Source of the DNA: Ministeria vibrans ATCC 50519
Lineage: Eukaryota; Opisthokonta; Filasterea
Assembly: GCA_943704425.1 (NCBI GenBank)
Contig: CALSCP010000515.1
Location: 21,914-79,188, forward strand
DNA length: 57,275 bases
Direction: 5' to 3'
The notes under the pieces were generated by a model. The model had not been told where the DNA came from and did not search any database. It was given only the letters and a program-made list of their open reading frames with translations. The position numbers and the translations under genes were made by a program. This document shows positions 26,475 to 38,200 of the stretch, one piece after another (positions within the stretch are counted from its first letter, which is position 1; every line of letters begins with the position of its first letter).

Positions 26475-28807
26475 AAAAATATATATAATCATTACGAATT
26501 TTTGTCTCATTATTTTGGTATTATTTTAGCTTCTTACGAATCGGGCAATGATCTCCGAGGGCTCTGGCTTTCGGATGGTCGCGGCGCGCTTCTTCCGCTT
26601 CATTGCAGTGCTCCGCGGACGAGGAAGGATCGGCTCATGCGACGAGACGTTTACGCGCATGGCCACATGATCGCTACGTGCTCTCGCTTCGTTGTCGGTC
26701 AGCGACTTTTCCAGAGCCTCCAGAGATACGTGTTGCTACATAATGATAATTATAAAAGATAAATTTAATAATAAATAAATTAATTAATATTAATAATAAC
26801 AATAATAACAATAAGTGCTCATTGTTCTTACCTGAGTGGGTGTCTTGTGAGCGACTTGCTCGGGCGAAGTGATGGAAGGTTTGAGGCCCAGCATGTGCAT
26901 CGTTCCGGCCGACTTGCTGCGCCCCATTTGCACAGAGGAGGAATCCTTGGGACTGGGCACGACCGATGTGAAGTCGCTCTGGTGGGCGCCCACCTGATGC
27001 TCGTCGGGAGTTGGCTCGCGTGGTGTGATCGTGTGCGCACGCGTCATGTTGGGCGACGAGATAATCTTCTTGGTGTGCGACGCGTGCTTCTTGCCCAGCG
27101 GATCAACTACACGCACAGATTTCGTGGGCTCCAACGACAAGGTTCGCTTCGCCTCGGCGCGGCGCGTGCCAAACAACGTCGTCTTGATGGACGGCGGCAT
27201 TCGAGTGCGCTGTTGGTCTCGAGCTGCTGTCGCTGCCGCAGCCTTTTCACTCTCACTGCTTTTCACCTCCTCTTGGCGCTTCTTGTCGGCGGCCGCCGCC
27301 GCCTGCGTGTTCTTCTTCACCATGTGCATAGTCGTGGCAATGTCCAGGGGCAACGGTACGGCATTACTAAGCTGGGCTAGGTGCTCTGGAAAGGCACCCT
27401 TCGACGAAGACTTGGAGGGAGACAGGGAGGTACGCATGCGCACCGTGAGCGAGCGTTTGTGTGACACCTTCTCGCGGAAGTGACCTGTCATATCTGACTT
27501 TGAGGAACCGAGGCGACGATGTTGCGACGCGGACGCTAGTTGAAACGAGTCAGTCTCACGCATCGCATCGTCACCGTTGTCATGAAACCAGTCACCGAGA
27601 CCGCGTGCCTTGTGCTCGACCTCGAGCTCCCTGTACCAGTCGTCGAGCCCCTCGTCGTCAAATCCCTCCTCATCAACAAAAGCCGAAGCAGACTGGCTGA
27701 ATACTCCAGCTGGACTGGCGTATCGTAAAACATCCTGTTGCGAGACTGGGCTGAGCACCTGTGAGGGCGGAACGGCGTCGCCTTGGAACGACACTGGTGG
27801 AACAACGCCATCGAGGCCTGAGAGGGCCGTCATAGAGGGAACCGAGAGTACCGAAGCGAGACCCCAATCGTCGTGTTCTGACGACAAAAGTCCTTGGTTG
27901 CTTGGCATCAGTGACGGCGTAGTCGTTGGTCCTTCCGTGCTCCGGCACGGCTGAGGCTCGGCAAGTGACGACAAGCCGGCGGTGGGAACGGAGACGGCCT
28001 CAACCACGAGAGGCTCACCAAGCCGTCGAGCCTGGCGCCAGCGCACGTAAGCATATCGCCGGTTCATCAGGGTAGAACACAATAGCTGCGAGAGCACCTG
28101 TTGCCTTTCGGGCGACAGGACACGTGGGATCGACGCCAGCTCTGACTCCTCCACATCATCTTCATCCTTGAGTATCTCCAGCGCCCCCACCTCGACCTGA
28201 CCCACACCCCCCTCCTCTGCGTTGTCGCTGTTGTTGTTGTAGCTATTCTGATCAGCAATGGGCAGGTTGCGCATCCGGCGGACGACCTCGTCGAGCGACG
28301 TATGATCGACCAGCGACGCAATTTCTTCGTCCGAGTCGTTGCCGGGCAAGGTCAGCAGCTGTTGCTTCATCTCTTTGAGTTGACTGAGACGTCGCTCGCG
28401 CTTGTCACTGTGTCGTCGCACGGGAGTGTAACGTCGCTGCCGAGCTGCATCACCCACGGCCATACAGTCCAAGTCAACGTCCGCAAACATCTTGAGCTCG
28501 TCTGCTGCAGCGCCACTCTCCATCACACTTGCACTGCTGCTACGTCGTCGCGACGAAGACGGCACGTGTCGTCGGCCGCGCGGGCTCTTTGTGGGCGACA
28601 ACGGCTCACCTTCGTCTTCGACGGAACTTGCATCGGCGTCTCCTTCGGCGTCGCTCACAGGCAAGTCGACAATGTCGTCTTTGTCTTCGTTGGCCGTGTC
28701 CCTCTGTAGATCAAGAGGCAACATTCTTTGAAGTACTCGAGCGCGAGTCTCACGGTTGAAAATGCTGGCGAGGGCGCTCTGCAAAAAAAAAGTATTATAA
28801 CAATAAA

Positions 28808-28840
<33 letters not shown>

Positions 28841-29668
28841 TATTATTATTATTATTATTAATTATTCATGTCTTATTATGAGTATTCTTATTAGTCAAGA
28901 ATGCCCTTCTTGCAGTTCGTATTTTGTAAGCCTTTTTTTACCTGTCTTAATTGAGCATATCGCCGACGCGTCGCCGCTTCGTTGGGGGAAGCTACAATCA
29001 TGAAGAAGTAGTGTAAATTCATAATGAACAGGATTATTTTTTGATTTTTTGATTGTTGTACGTGAAAGTAGTTTGGGTGTGGCGGGTGCAATGGCTCGAG
29101 CAGGGGATGCAGACGACTGTAATAATGACGAAGCAACGGAGGAGCTGGAGGCGTTGCTTGGGATGCGATCAACGACGGCGTGGGCTCGCACTGCGGCATT
29201 GCGCGTTCTGGGCGTCAACGACACGGGCTGCGTGGAGTGACGGCGAGCGGTGCTTTTGGCGGCGTTTGTCAAGGCGGCCACCAAAGGAAACGCATCACTG
29301 GTACAGGGTGCGACTGGATTGGATGTGGCCGAGCCGATGCTTGGTCTCCGCTCCTTGTGCACCGAATGGCGTGCAGAGCGTTTCTATATAAACCCACAGA
29401 CAAGTTCAATTCCTACACAAAACGGACCCCAAGCAACCAGAACCACAGCAACTCGTACCAGTGAGTTTTCACGACTGAGGCTTCCGCCACGAAGAAAGTA
29501 GGGGGTCTCGTCATCAAAGAGAAAGGCGTCGCCGGGCCGACGAGAGGCACCGTCGCTCTCGGCCGACGACTCGGGCGGCCCGTCCATGAGCATTTCAACG
29601 TCGCTGTCCGTGTCCAGCGTCTCTCGCGCAGGCACACATCCATTCTCCAACGACCATTCGCCAAGCAT
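26106..29668 (-). CDS. Unrecognised Ser-rich 1000-residue protein
   Basis: Six exons (29668-29459, 29383-29062, 28991-28942, 28778-26832, 26735-26538, 26381-26106) close in phase to 1000 residues. I do not recognise a family. The protein is rich in Ser, Arg, Glu and short basic clusters (RRHVPSSSRRRSSS, KRKKRAA) and has many SP/TP sites (LSPTKSPRG, SPNMTRAHTITPREPTP), so it looks like an intrinsically disordered nuclear or cytoskeletal phosphoprotein. A more ordered part is possible around ETRARVLQRMLPLDL, LSQLLCSTLMNRRYAYVRWRQARRL and DDWYRELEVEHKARGLGDWF. A Lys/Glu/Ala-rich stretch near KKNTQAAAAADKKRQEE could be helical. The ATG follows ctctgttag by 2 nt. Introns hold ATT repeats. Confidence 0.75.
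26410..26475. repeat. ATT trinucleotide repeat
   Basis: About 20 ATT units with one TACT interruption, inside an intron of the unrecognised 1000-residue protein gene. Confidence 0.9.
28804..28866. repeat. AAT/ATT inverted trinucleotide repeat
   Basis: A run of AAT turns into a run of ATT and could form a hairpin. It lies in the intron 28779-28941. Confidence 0.85.
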
Positions 29669-30097
29669 CGCTAACAGAGTGGTGTGCGTGTGTGTGAGAG
29701 AGCGAATTTTTCGTTTTTTTTCCATGTCAGACACATTATATGGCGAGCAGAGCAACAGTTACGACTTTGAGAGCTATTCAAGACACCCGAAGGTGCCCAA
29801 AGGAGCAGGTTGAGGCGGGAGCGGTGTTGCGGGCGACAAAGAACGAACTTTTGGCAGAGCAAAAACTTTTTTGGTTCCTCTTTTGCGAAATTCACGATGT
29901 CACACGCCACGCCAAAATAAGGGACAACGCCCCCCGAATATCGCCTCGCTCGACCTGCCGGTGGAAAGCAGGGGGCACTGCAGAGTCTGGGCCTTTCGTC
30001 TTATTTTTCGTTTTTTTTTTTTTTTTTTTCTTTTCTCTCTCTCTCTTTGTTTCGACTGACGCTCTTTGCTCTTTTGTTTGGTCGTGTGCAGCTCATC
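29669..30097. promoter_or_regulatory. Divergent intergenic region upstream of OST1
   Basis: 429 bp between two divergent start codons with no exon found. A T-run followed by CT-rich sequence leads to gtgtgcag, an acceptor-like site 7 nt before the OST1 ATG, suggesting a 5' untranslated intron. Confidence 0.4.
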
Positions 30098-31681
30098 ATG
30101 CAGGCACGATTGCTGGGACTTGCCCTTGTGGCCATGATCGTTGCGTCCAGCGTCCCCCTGTGCTCGGCAGCGGACGGTCTTCGCTGGTCGGCGGCACGAC
30201 GCACCATTGACCTGACCACCCAGGTTGTTCGCATGACGACGGAGGCTGACCTGGTCAACGCAGGCAAGGCCGATGTTGCCACGGTGCTGTTCGGCGTCGA
30301 CGCGGACCACGCCGACTCGATTGCGTGGGTGGAGGCGCAAGAGACGGACGCCAAGGATACGCTCAAGACTGCCAAAGTCGATGCGCCCGCCGGTGCTCCC
30401 GCCGGCTCCGTGTTCTACCAGGTGACCCTCTCCAAGGCGCTCGCCGAGGACGATGCTGTCACAATTGCCTTCACTGCCGTCATTACCAACGCCCAGACGC
30501 CATCGCCGGCCAAGCTCAAGCAAGACGAGACCCAAAAGGTACAAAATTTTATTTTGTTGCTGCTATTATTTTTATTATTGTTATTACTGTTGTTGTTGGT
30601 GTATTGTTGCCTGGTCCAATCCCTCTTTTGTGCACACGTAATATGTGTGCCCTGTCCTTTTATCTTTGTGGTGCCTTTTTTTGTATTTTCTCTAAATATT
30701 TGATTAATTATTATTTTGTTTGTTCAGGTGCGTTTCAGCGGAAACCACTACATTCTGAGTGCATACGTGACGGAGACCCAAGAAACAAAGATTGAGGTGT
30801 CGGGTGCTGTGGAGAGTCAATCGTCGCTCAAGCCGACGACGGCCGGCGACAAGGAGATCAAGTACGGACCGTACGAGGGCGTCGCCGCCTTCAGCTACGA
30901 CGCCATGTCGCTGCACTACGAGAACAACGGGCCTTTCTTGGCGACGCTCGACCTTGTGCGTGAGATTGAAGTGTCGCACTGGGGCAACGTCGCCGTTACC
31001 GAGCACTTCCACATGCGCAACGTGGGTGGCGAGCTCAAAGGCAGCTTCTCTCGCTTTGACTTTCAGCGTACCCCCGCCGCCGGGGGTGTCGCCGCCGCCA
31101 AGACATTCATCACGCGCCTGCCCAAGGACGCCACCGAGGTGTACTACCGCGATATTATTGGCAACATCTCGACGAGCAACCTCGCCGAGGGCGACGACGG
31201 CCTCGAACTTGAGGTGCGCCCACGCTTCCCTCTCTTTGGCGGCTGGCAGACCAAGTACACGGTCGGTTACAACCTCCCTGCGAGCGCTGTGCTTGCCGTC
31301 ACGCCCTCGGGCCAATACAAGCTGACCATGCCGTTCATTGCGCACATCTACGACAGCCAGGTCATCAACCGCGCCACGGTGCGCATCATCCTGCCCGAGC
31401 TCGCCTCCGATATCACTCTCGCCGCGCCCTACCCGCTGTGCCACGAGACGCGCGAGACCACCATTACGTACCTGGACACAGTTGGACGTCCCGTTGTCGT
31501 CGCCGCCAAGGGCAACCTTGTCGAGGACCACATCCAGGACTTCACTCTCACCTACTCATTCAAGTCGTCCTCTCTCATCCGCGAGCCCCTCATGCTCATC
31601 ATCGCCTTCTTCTCCTTCTTTGTCATCGCCATGATCTACGTTCGTCTCAACTTTGCCATCTCAAAGCCCAAGTCAGACTAA
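30098..31681 (+). CDS. RPN1: Oligosaccharyltransferase subunit ribophorin I (OST1)
   Basis: ER membrane subunit of the oligosaccharyltransferase, which N-glycosylates nascent proteins. Two exons (30098-30538, 30728-31681) give 464 residues. A cleavable signal peptide (MQARLLGLALVAMIVASS, likely cut after LCSA) is followed by the luminal ribophorin domain: YGPYEGVAAFSYDAMSLHYENN and REIEVSHWGNVAVTEHFHMR, which match the family's conserved core. Then LPKDATEVYYRDIIGNISTS and EVRPRFPLFGGWQTKYTVGY. One C-terminal transmembrane helix (LMLIIAFFSFFVIAMIYV) is followed by a short cytosolic tail ending SKPKSD. The length is close to yeast Ost1, and shorter than the animal protein, which carries a longer cytosolic domain. 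Confidence 0.95.
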
Positions 31682-31757
31682 CAATTCTTGACGGTGTCGA
31701 CTAATGAAAAGTATTAAATTTTTAAAAAGAAAAAACATTAAAATATTGTGATTGTGA

Positions 31758-33421
31758 TTAGAGAATATCTTTGGCCCATTTGATCAAGTGATCCTGGGTC
31801 TGGGTATCCATGACGGAAATGTCGTTGGGAGCAAGAACAGTGAGGTTGGCGTGCGTGGCGCGAGCAAGCAGGCGCATGACGGAGCTGTGGTCTACGGTGC
31901 GGTCACGCGTGGGAGCGATAACGAGGGACGGACGACTGCCAATGTGTGTCAGGAGGTCGTCGTAGTCGTAGGGAAAGCGCCCGTTTGTCGTGTTGTTAAC
32001 AAACATCCCAAGACGAGGAAGAATCGCGTGCCACTCGTACAGTCGCTTCAACTATTACAATACAAAAGTATCAAAAAAAAAAAAAAAAAAAAAAAAAAAA
32101 CGACGAAGTAGGAGATTTTCAGACTCGTTTCAGATTCTTACGCTGGCATGTGTGTGTTCAAATGACGAATCGCGGAGAGAGCACAAGCTGGCAACAGCAG
32201 CAACGCCATAGATGCGCGGGTCAAGAGCGGCGGCATGCACTGCAACGTGCCCTAAACAAACAAACACAAAAAGCACTGGAGATTACGTCCACGCCACGTC
32301 CACGTTACATACCTCCCAACCCATAGCCCGCCACAACAATGCGATCCTGGATAATATTAGGGTACCACGTGCCGTACATATCCGAGATCGGAAGTCCGTC
32401 GGGGTGAGGTCCGTTCTAAAAAAACGAAAGACCACATGACTGACATGCTGCATTGCTCAAGCCCAAGGCATTTTACTGCTATTGGAGTACTTTATCGCTC
32501 AGTAATACGTCAATCGCAGCCATCACATCTTGGACAGAGCGACCTAGACGAGACCAAGACGCATGGCGGTCGTAGAACCGCGATCCTTGTGAGATGCGGT
32601 GTCCGAAGCCCACTTGATCAAAGGTGAAAACGAGAAAGCCAGCATGGGCAAGGGCATCAAAGGTTTGGAGGGTGCTTCGAGCATGGTAGTCTTCAATAAA
32701 TCCGCCTTGATAGCTACAGAGCAAGCAAGAACCCAAGCAAATGACAGGGGGGGGTGAGAGCTGTCAGTAGATTACACTTATCCCATATATGGGGGTCAGG
32801 GCAACGGGGGGTTCCACTTGAAACTCGAATCAAACATTCAGTCTACAGTGTTTGCGTACGAATAGGGATGCAGCCAAATGATGACTGGAAGCGCAGCGCC
32901 CTTTGCCACTGCTGTCGTGTTGACCCAGTACAAGTACCCATAGAGGCTCGTGGAGAAATTAATTGCCATCTTCGTGACGGTCGAGGCGGGTGCGGGTTGC
33001 GGTGTAAACAGTTTATCGCCGCGCCGGAGCATGTCGTCCACCCAAGTGAAGTCCAAAAGACCATACTCACCGCCAGGAGACCACAGCGGTCCTGCGGCAA
33101 CGGGGGCAGTCCCAAGAGCCCACTGAATTCTGTCAACCAACGGGTGGGACTCGGCAGGCGCCATAGTGTGTCGCGTAGTTGCGTTCCACTCGTGCCAGTC
33201 AAACGCAAACAAGAGAGTTTCGGGCCACTGTTGGGCCGACGAGCCTCGTCCAAACGCATAGTCAAACCAGTCCATGTAGTTCTCAATGTCTTCCATTCCG
33301 TGATGTTGTCCCTTTGCAAATCATGCATTAATAAATAAATAAAATTATTAGTTTTCAGAAGAATTATGAATAATAATAATAATAAAAATAAATTAACATA
33401 AAAATAATAATAATAATAATA

Positions 33422-33463
<42 letters not shown>

Positions 33464-34930
33464 GTTGTTGTTGTTGTTGTTGTTATATTATTATTATTAT
33501 TAATTTATTCTTGTTTTATGTTACTTTTCGCCAGTGGATTCGCAGTCGTTCAGAATGTCCCAGAAATCTGTTTAGCAACAATGATATTAAACCGTTGTTG
33601 TCTTTTGACAAACAAACAGTAAAGTCCGTCTGGCATGAAAAGGACGTTGTTCGTTACCGGTACACTTCTCTCGCGGCCACGTACGTGCGCTCGACAGCAA
33701 AGGACGGATCGCATTCGTCGGTAAAGGCGGCCTGGCTGAGAAAGAACCGCGGAGCAATGAGGGCCAGTAGGCCATGCGACTAATAGCTAGTGTCAGTAAA
33801 CGTCTGAACACGAATAGTACAAAGTACAAACGTATAGTTAGAGCTAGGGTTAGGGTTAGAGTAAACGCTCAAATCAAACGCATAGGTTGTTCAGGTGTCC
33901 GTTAGGGTTAGGGTTAAGGTTAGGGTTTTCACGTGAATACAATCGTAAAGTTTATGTTTCGGTTTTCACGCGCAGTATTGCGGCTTACCAAATGATGCTC
34001 TGCTACGATCAATCACCATTTGGTGACACCTCTTCTTGCAACAATTAAAGCACTTACATCGATGGGATTCTCGTTTTCACGGCCAGACCAGTCCGCTACG
34101 GCTGGAGGCCACCAGCAACACTCGGGGCGTGGGGGCCGTTTGTCACTTTTATCGCGAGGACAAGAGCAGTTCAAATTCAATGGAGGACGCGGCCAGGTCC
34201 CAAAAGGATCCTCTGAAAATGTATAGGCGCTTGTAAATCTGTAGGGACTCATTGCTGGCGCGCCAGACGAAGACGAGATGACCGCCGAGATTCGATCGTC
34301 GAATGCCGCCAACAACATGGACTGCTTTCCATTTCGACTGTGTCCAGTCACCGCAATTTGACTGGCATTCACCAGCGTGGTCAGCGTCACCAAGTAGTCG
34401 ATGGTGCGCGAGCCAAGCCAAGCGCGGCGGATGATGAGGCCCCAGGTTGCATTTGTGTACGCCAGGCGAAACCCGTCCGTCTGGTCGTCTGAGTCCGCGC
34501 CCGGATAGACACAGGCAAAGTAGCCTCGGTTAACCGCAGCCAGAGCCCACCGCCGGTGGTTCGTCTGCGTCATGAACACGGGCATGGGACGCACGGCGGA
34601 GGTGGAGTAGATTTGCTCGACGGTGAACGAAACAACTTTGTTATCCGCTGCTTGAAAGGTCAGCCGAACAAACTCCCGGACGCTCCCTCTCTCCTCAACA
34701 TGACTGACAACAGTAGAGCCTAGAAACGAGGGAACCGACGTGGGCAGCGAGCCATACAGCGTAGACTGGAGAAGTTCTCGAATTTGAGTCTGCCGTGCCT
34801 GGAAACCCGCCGAGTCTACCACGGATGAGCCATTGGCAAACTCCAACAGGGGTGGCAGATCGCACATTCCAACGTGCGCAGGGCCCGCGTGGGCGACCGA
34901 TAACAGCAGGGAGAAAAGGAGAATGAGCAT
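31758..34930 (-). CDS. Secreted tandem alpha/beta hydrolase (CE15/acetyl-xylan-esterase-like), bacterial type
   Basis: Eight exons (34930-34058, 33779-33658, 33567-33525, 33311-32860, 32713-32491, 32415-32313, 32251-32142, 32051-31758) close in phase to 739 residues. A clear signal peptide (MLILLFSLLLSVAHA) indicates secretion. Domain 1 (about 20-400) has VTGHSRNGKQSMLLAAFDDR, the GxSRNGK nucleophile elbow of glucuronoyl-esterase-like (CE15) enzymes, then HGLLALIAPR and a candidate catalytic His in GQHHGMEDIENY. Domain 2 (about 480-739) has LPVIIWLHPYSYQGG, FLVFTFDQVGFGHR and SWSRLGRSVQDVMAAIDVL; its elbow reads VAGYGLGG, so the Ser expected at GxSxG is Gly. LVIAPTRDRTVD carries the acid position. 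Domain order and length resemble two-domain hydrolases I recall from bacteria. Possible plant- or algal-wall ester substrate. The first intron holds TTAGGG repeats. Confidence 0.85.
33403..33502. repeat. AAT/ATT/GTT trinucleotide repeat
   Basis: About 100 bp of trinucleotide repeats (AAT, then ATT, then GTT, then ATT) within the intron between exons 3 and 4 of the tandem hydrolase gene. Confidence 0.9.
33842..33930 (+). repeat. Interstitial TTAGGG repeats in hydrolase intron 1
   Basis: Two clusters, TAGGGTTAGGGTTAG (33845-33860) and TTAGGGTTAGGGTTAAGG plus TTAGGG (33902-33929), lie in the 278-nt intron of the minus-strand hydrolase gene. In the sense direction they read CCCTAA, as in the BCKDHA intron. 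Confidence 0.9.
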
Positions 34931-35220
34931 AAGAAAAAGTTGTTGTAATGAAAATAAAAATATTATTTCAAAAACTCAAGTTGATTAAAAAGACGTAAGA
35001 AAAACAAAATATGGCAACCATCGCTCAAAATGAAACTAGTAAAGAAGTATCAAGTAATCAGTAATCAGCCAAATCTGAAATCAGGCAAAGACTAAAGTGT
35101 AAAGACAAAGACCATTGAAATATAATCAATAATATTCTTCATTATTACGACTTGCTTCCCGTCTCTGCATTGCCCGTGATCCGTAGACGTTGAGGGGGCG
35201 AGTTTGGACAAGAGTTGGAC
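34931..35220. promoter_or_regulatory. Divergent intergenic region, hydrolase / phosphatase
   Basis: 290 bp between divergent start codons. AT-rich on the hydrolase side and GC-richer near the phosphatase start. No exon seen; both promoters should lie here. Confidence 0.35.
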
Positions 35221-38200
35221 ATGGTTGAAACGGATGATTCCCTTTTGTGGGGCGACTATTGGGAGTCGATAGCGGCGAGTGTCGAGCAACTGTCCAGCCT
35301 CGACGCATCCGACCGACCCGAGCCACCCGCGGCGCCCCATGTGTCTACAGTCACGCCTCCGCGCCCGAGGTCAAGGCAGCCGTCGGCGGCCTCCCCGCCA
35401 CGGACCGCCGCCGCTGCCGCAGCAGCAGCCGCAGCAGCAGCAGCAGCAGCAGCAGCCGACGACGACGTTGGGGGCGCCGACGACGCCAATGACGACAACG
35501 GCGACGAGCACAGCGGGGCGCGCGCAACGACGCCGTCTGCCACGACTCCCTTGGCCCACGACTTGTCTGGCCTCTCGTGGTGTGTCGTTGATTCCGTAAG
35601 ACCCTGCGTCGTCTCTTTTATCCTGTTTTTCCAGCTATTATTATTTTTTTGTCCTTTTCGTTTTGTCGACTCTGTGGGGCTATGGGGTGGGTGTCTGACT
35701 GGCCCGCCGGTGTCCTTGGCCAGTATGCGCTGTGTTTTTTGTGTTTCTCGCTGACGGGCATGTCGGCGACCTGTGGTTGTGCAGCTGTGTCAAGTTGATT
35801 GTGTGGGTGTCGATGCCACGACATTTGGATCCGCTGCGCGAGTGTTGCTGTGCGTCGCGCGCTGACTCTGCGCGCGTGTGCGGGTGCGGGTGCGCTGTGG
35901 TGTGTGTGTGTCTGTCTGTGGGAGTGTGTCTTTTCCGTGGCGTTGGTGTTTTTCTGGAGACATTGCGCGTTTTGAACCTTTTATTGCATTCTGTTGTTTC
36001 ACAGGGATCCAATACAGGGAGAGCAGATTCGCCATCGACCCGTCTTGCCGAGCAAGACTTTCCCGTTGCCTATACTGTCAATGAGCTTCGAATGCGTGCC
36101 AAAGTTCTCTACAGTACGTTGTGTTGTTCTTCTTTGTTTGAATTTCGTCCAAAACATAATAATAATAATAATAATAATACATTTTTCTCTCTCGCGCTTG
36201 CCCTTATCTGTCGCTCTCTTCCTTTCTCTCTCTCTATCACTTTGTTTCTTTCTCCTCTCTCTTTCTCTCTCCCTATCACTTTGTTTCTTTCTCCTCTCTC
36301 TTTCTCTCTCTCTATCACTTTGTTTCTTTCTCCTCTCTCTTTCTCTCTCTCTATCACTTTGTTTCTTTCTCCTCTCTCTTTCTCTCTCCCTATCACTTTG
36401 TTTCTTTCTCCTCTCTCTTTCTCTCTCTCTATCACTTTGTTTCTTTCTCCTCTCTCTCTTTCTCTCTCTCTCTCTACCACTTTGTTTCTTTCTCCTCTCT
36501 CTCTTTCTCTCTCTCTATCACTTTGTTTCTTTCTCCTCTCTCTCTCTCTCTCTCGTTTGTTATCTTATCCTCTTCACTCTCTCTATCTTTCTCTATCTCT
36601 TTTATCTGCTCTTGTGTTTCCTCGTTCTTACACGCCACTTTATCTCTTTTCTTTCTCTACCTTTCCTTTTTTTTCTGTTTCTCTCTCGCTTTTGTTATTG
36701 TTCTATTTTAGATGAATATTGGGACTTTATGGCGAGCAAGGAGGCGTACATGGGGCGGCTGGGGGCGTTTTATGAGTATTTGCAGAAGGACAGGGGGTTT
36801 GTGGAGGGGGGTACGCTGGGGCTGGACGAGTCTCTGGACAAGACGAACATCCGCGAGGTGGGTATTGACCCACGCGCGCTGGGCAAGGCAATGGTCTACT
36901 ACATGCGCATGCGACGCTCTCAGATGTCGATGGTCCAGCGGTGGCATCAGCGCGAGCGGCCTGCGCGCGTGTCTCATTCGTTTGCCCAAAAGGTCGTACT
37001 GCCTGCCGACTACCCGGAACACCTGCGTTTTCTCAACATTGGCGACCTCCACGGCTCGTTTGCACCTCTGTGCAACATGCTGTTGATGCTGCAGGAGAAC
37101 GGTCAGCTCGACAACCACTGGCGCCTTATTGACCAGGCTGTCCATATTGTGTTCACCGGCGATCTCGCCGACCGTGGCTTCTTTGGCGTCGAGGTGTGGC
37201 TTGCCGTGCTCTACCTGCTCATCCAGAACCCCGAACGTGTCTTCGTCATCAAAGCCAACCACGAGTATGGCGCTGCGACCGACTTCCGTCTGGATGAGTG
37301 CCCTGTGCGCATGCGCCTTCCCCGTGCTCTCCACAACCGTATCTTCTGGAACCTCGCACGCACTTTCCCCGACCTGCTCTTCGTCGGCGTGCGGCCCGTT
37401 CACCCCGTCCATCCGCTTCACTACCTCATCTACTCGCACGGTGCCATCGAGCCCGGCTACAACCCCGCTGGCTTTCTCAACCCGTCCAATTTCGCCACCT
37501 TTCACTCCATCCCCGCCTACGACCGCACGCGCTTCTACGACTTCCTCGGCGACCATGCCCCGCGCATCCTTGTCGACATTCGCAAGCACGTTCACTTTAA
37601 CGAAATCCCCATTCGCATTGTGTCTGAGCCCGATAGCATCGCCGGTGCAGGACCCATCTGGAATGTCTACCAGGTACCGTTTTTGTTTTTTTCTCTTTGT
37701 ATGTGTGTGTGCGTGTCTTTGTTCTGATAATATTATGTTTCTCCTTTTTACGCAGGGCACAAAGTGTCCGTTGCGACTAGGGCGAATGGGCCAAGGTATT
37801 GCAATCAATGGCGAGCTGCTAATGCGCACGTTTGAGTACTGGACCAACCACTGCCAAGAAGCGGTGGGCAGCCGAGGCTCGTCGGGGGCCAGCAAGATGC
37901 AAACCATGCTGTCGTCGCTGCTTGCATACGCCGGCAAGAAAGCCAGTCCGTCCGCGACCACCCGCCCCCTCGACGCCACCTATCACTTTGATGCCAACAT
38001 TGGCGGCCATGAGCACGGGCCCTCGTATGACCTTGACCCCCTCACCATGGCTCAGGTACATCTCTCTTTCTCTTCCACTTTCTATTACTCGTTTTTCTCG
38101 CGCTCTTCATGAACTCTATCTGTCACCCTGTTCTCTTGATTTATCTCTCTTGTGTTCTCTCTCGTACCATTCTGTTGACTTAATATATTCTTTCACTATC

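Noticed and set aside
30728-31681. Long minus-strand frame opposite OST1 exon 2
   Set aside because: Antisense to the conserved ribophorin exon; no independent support.
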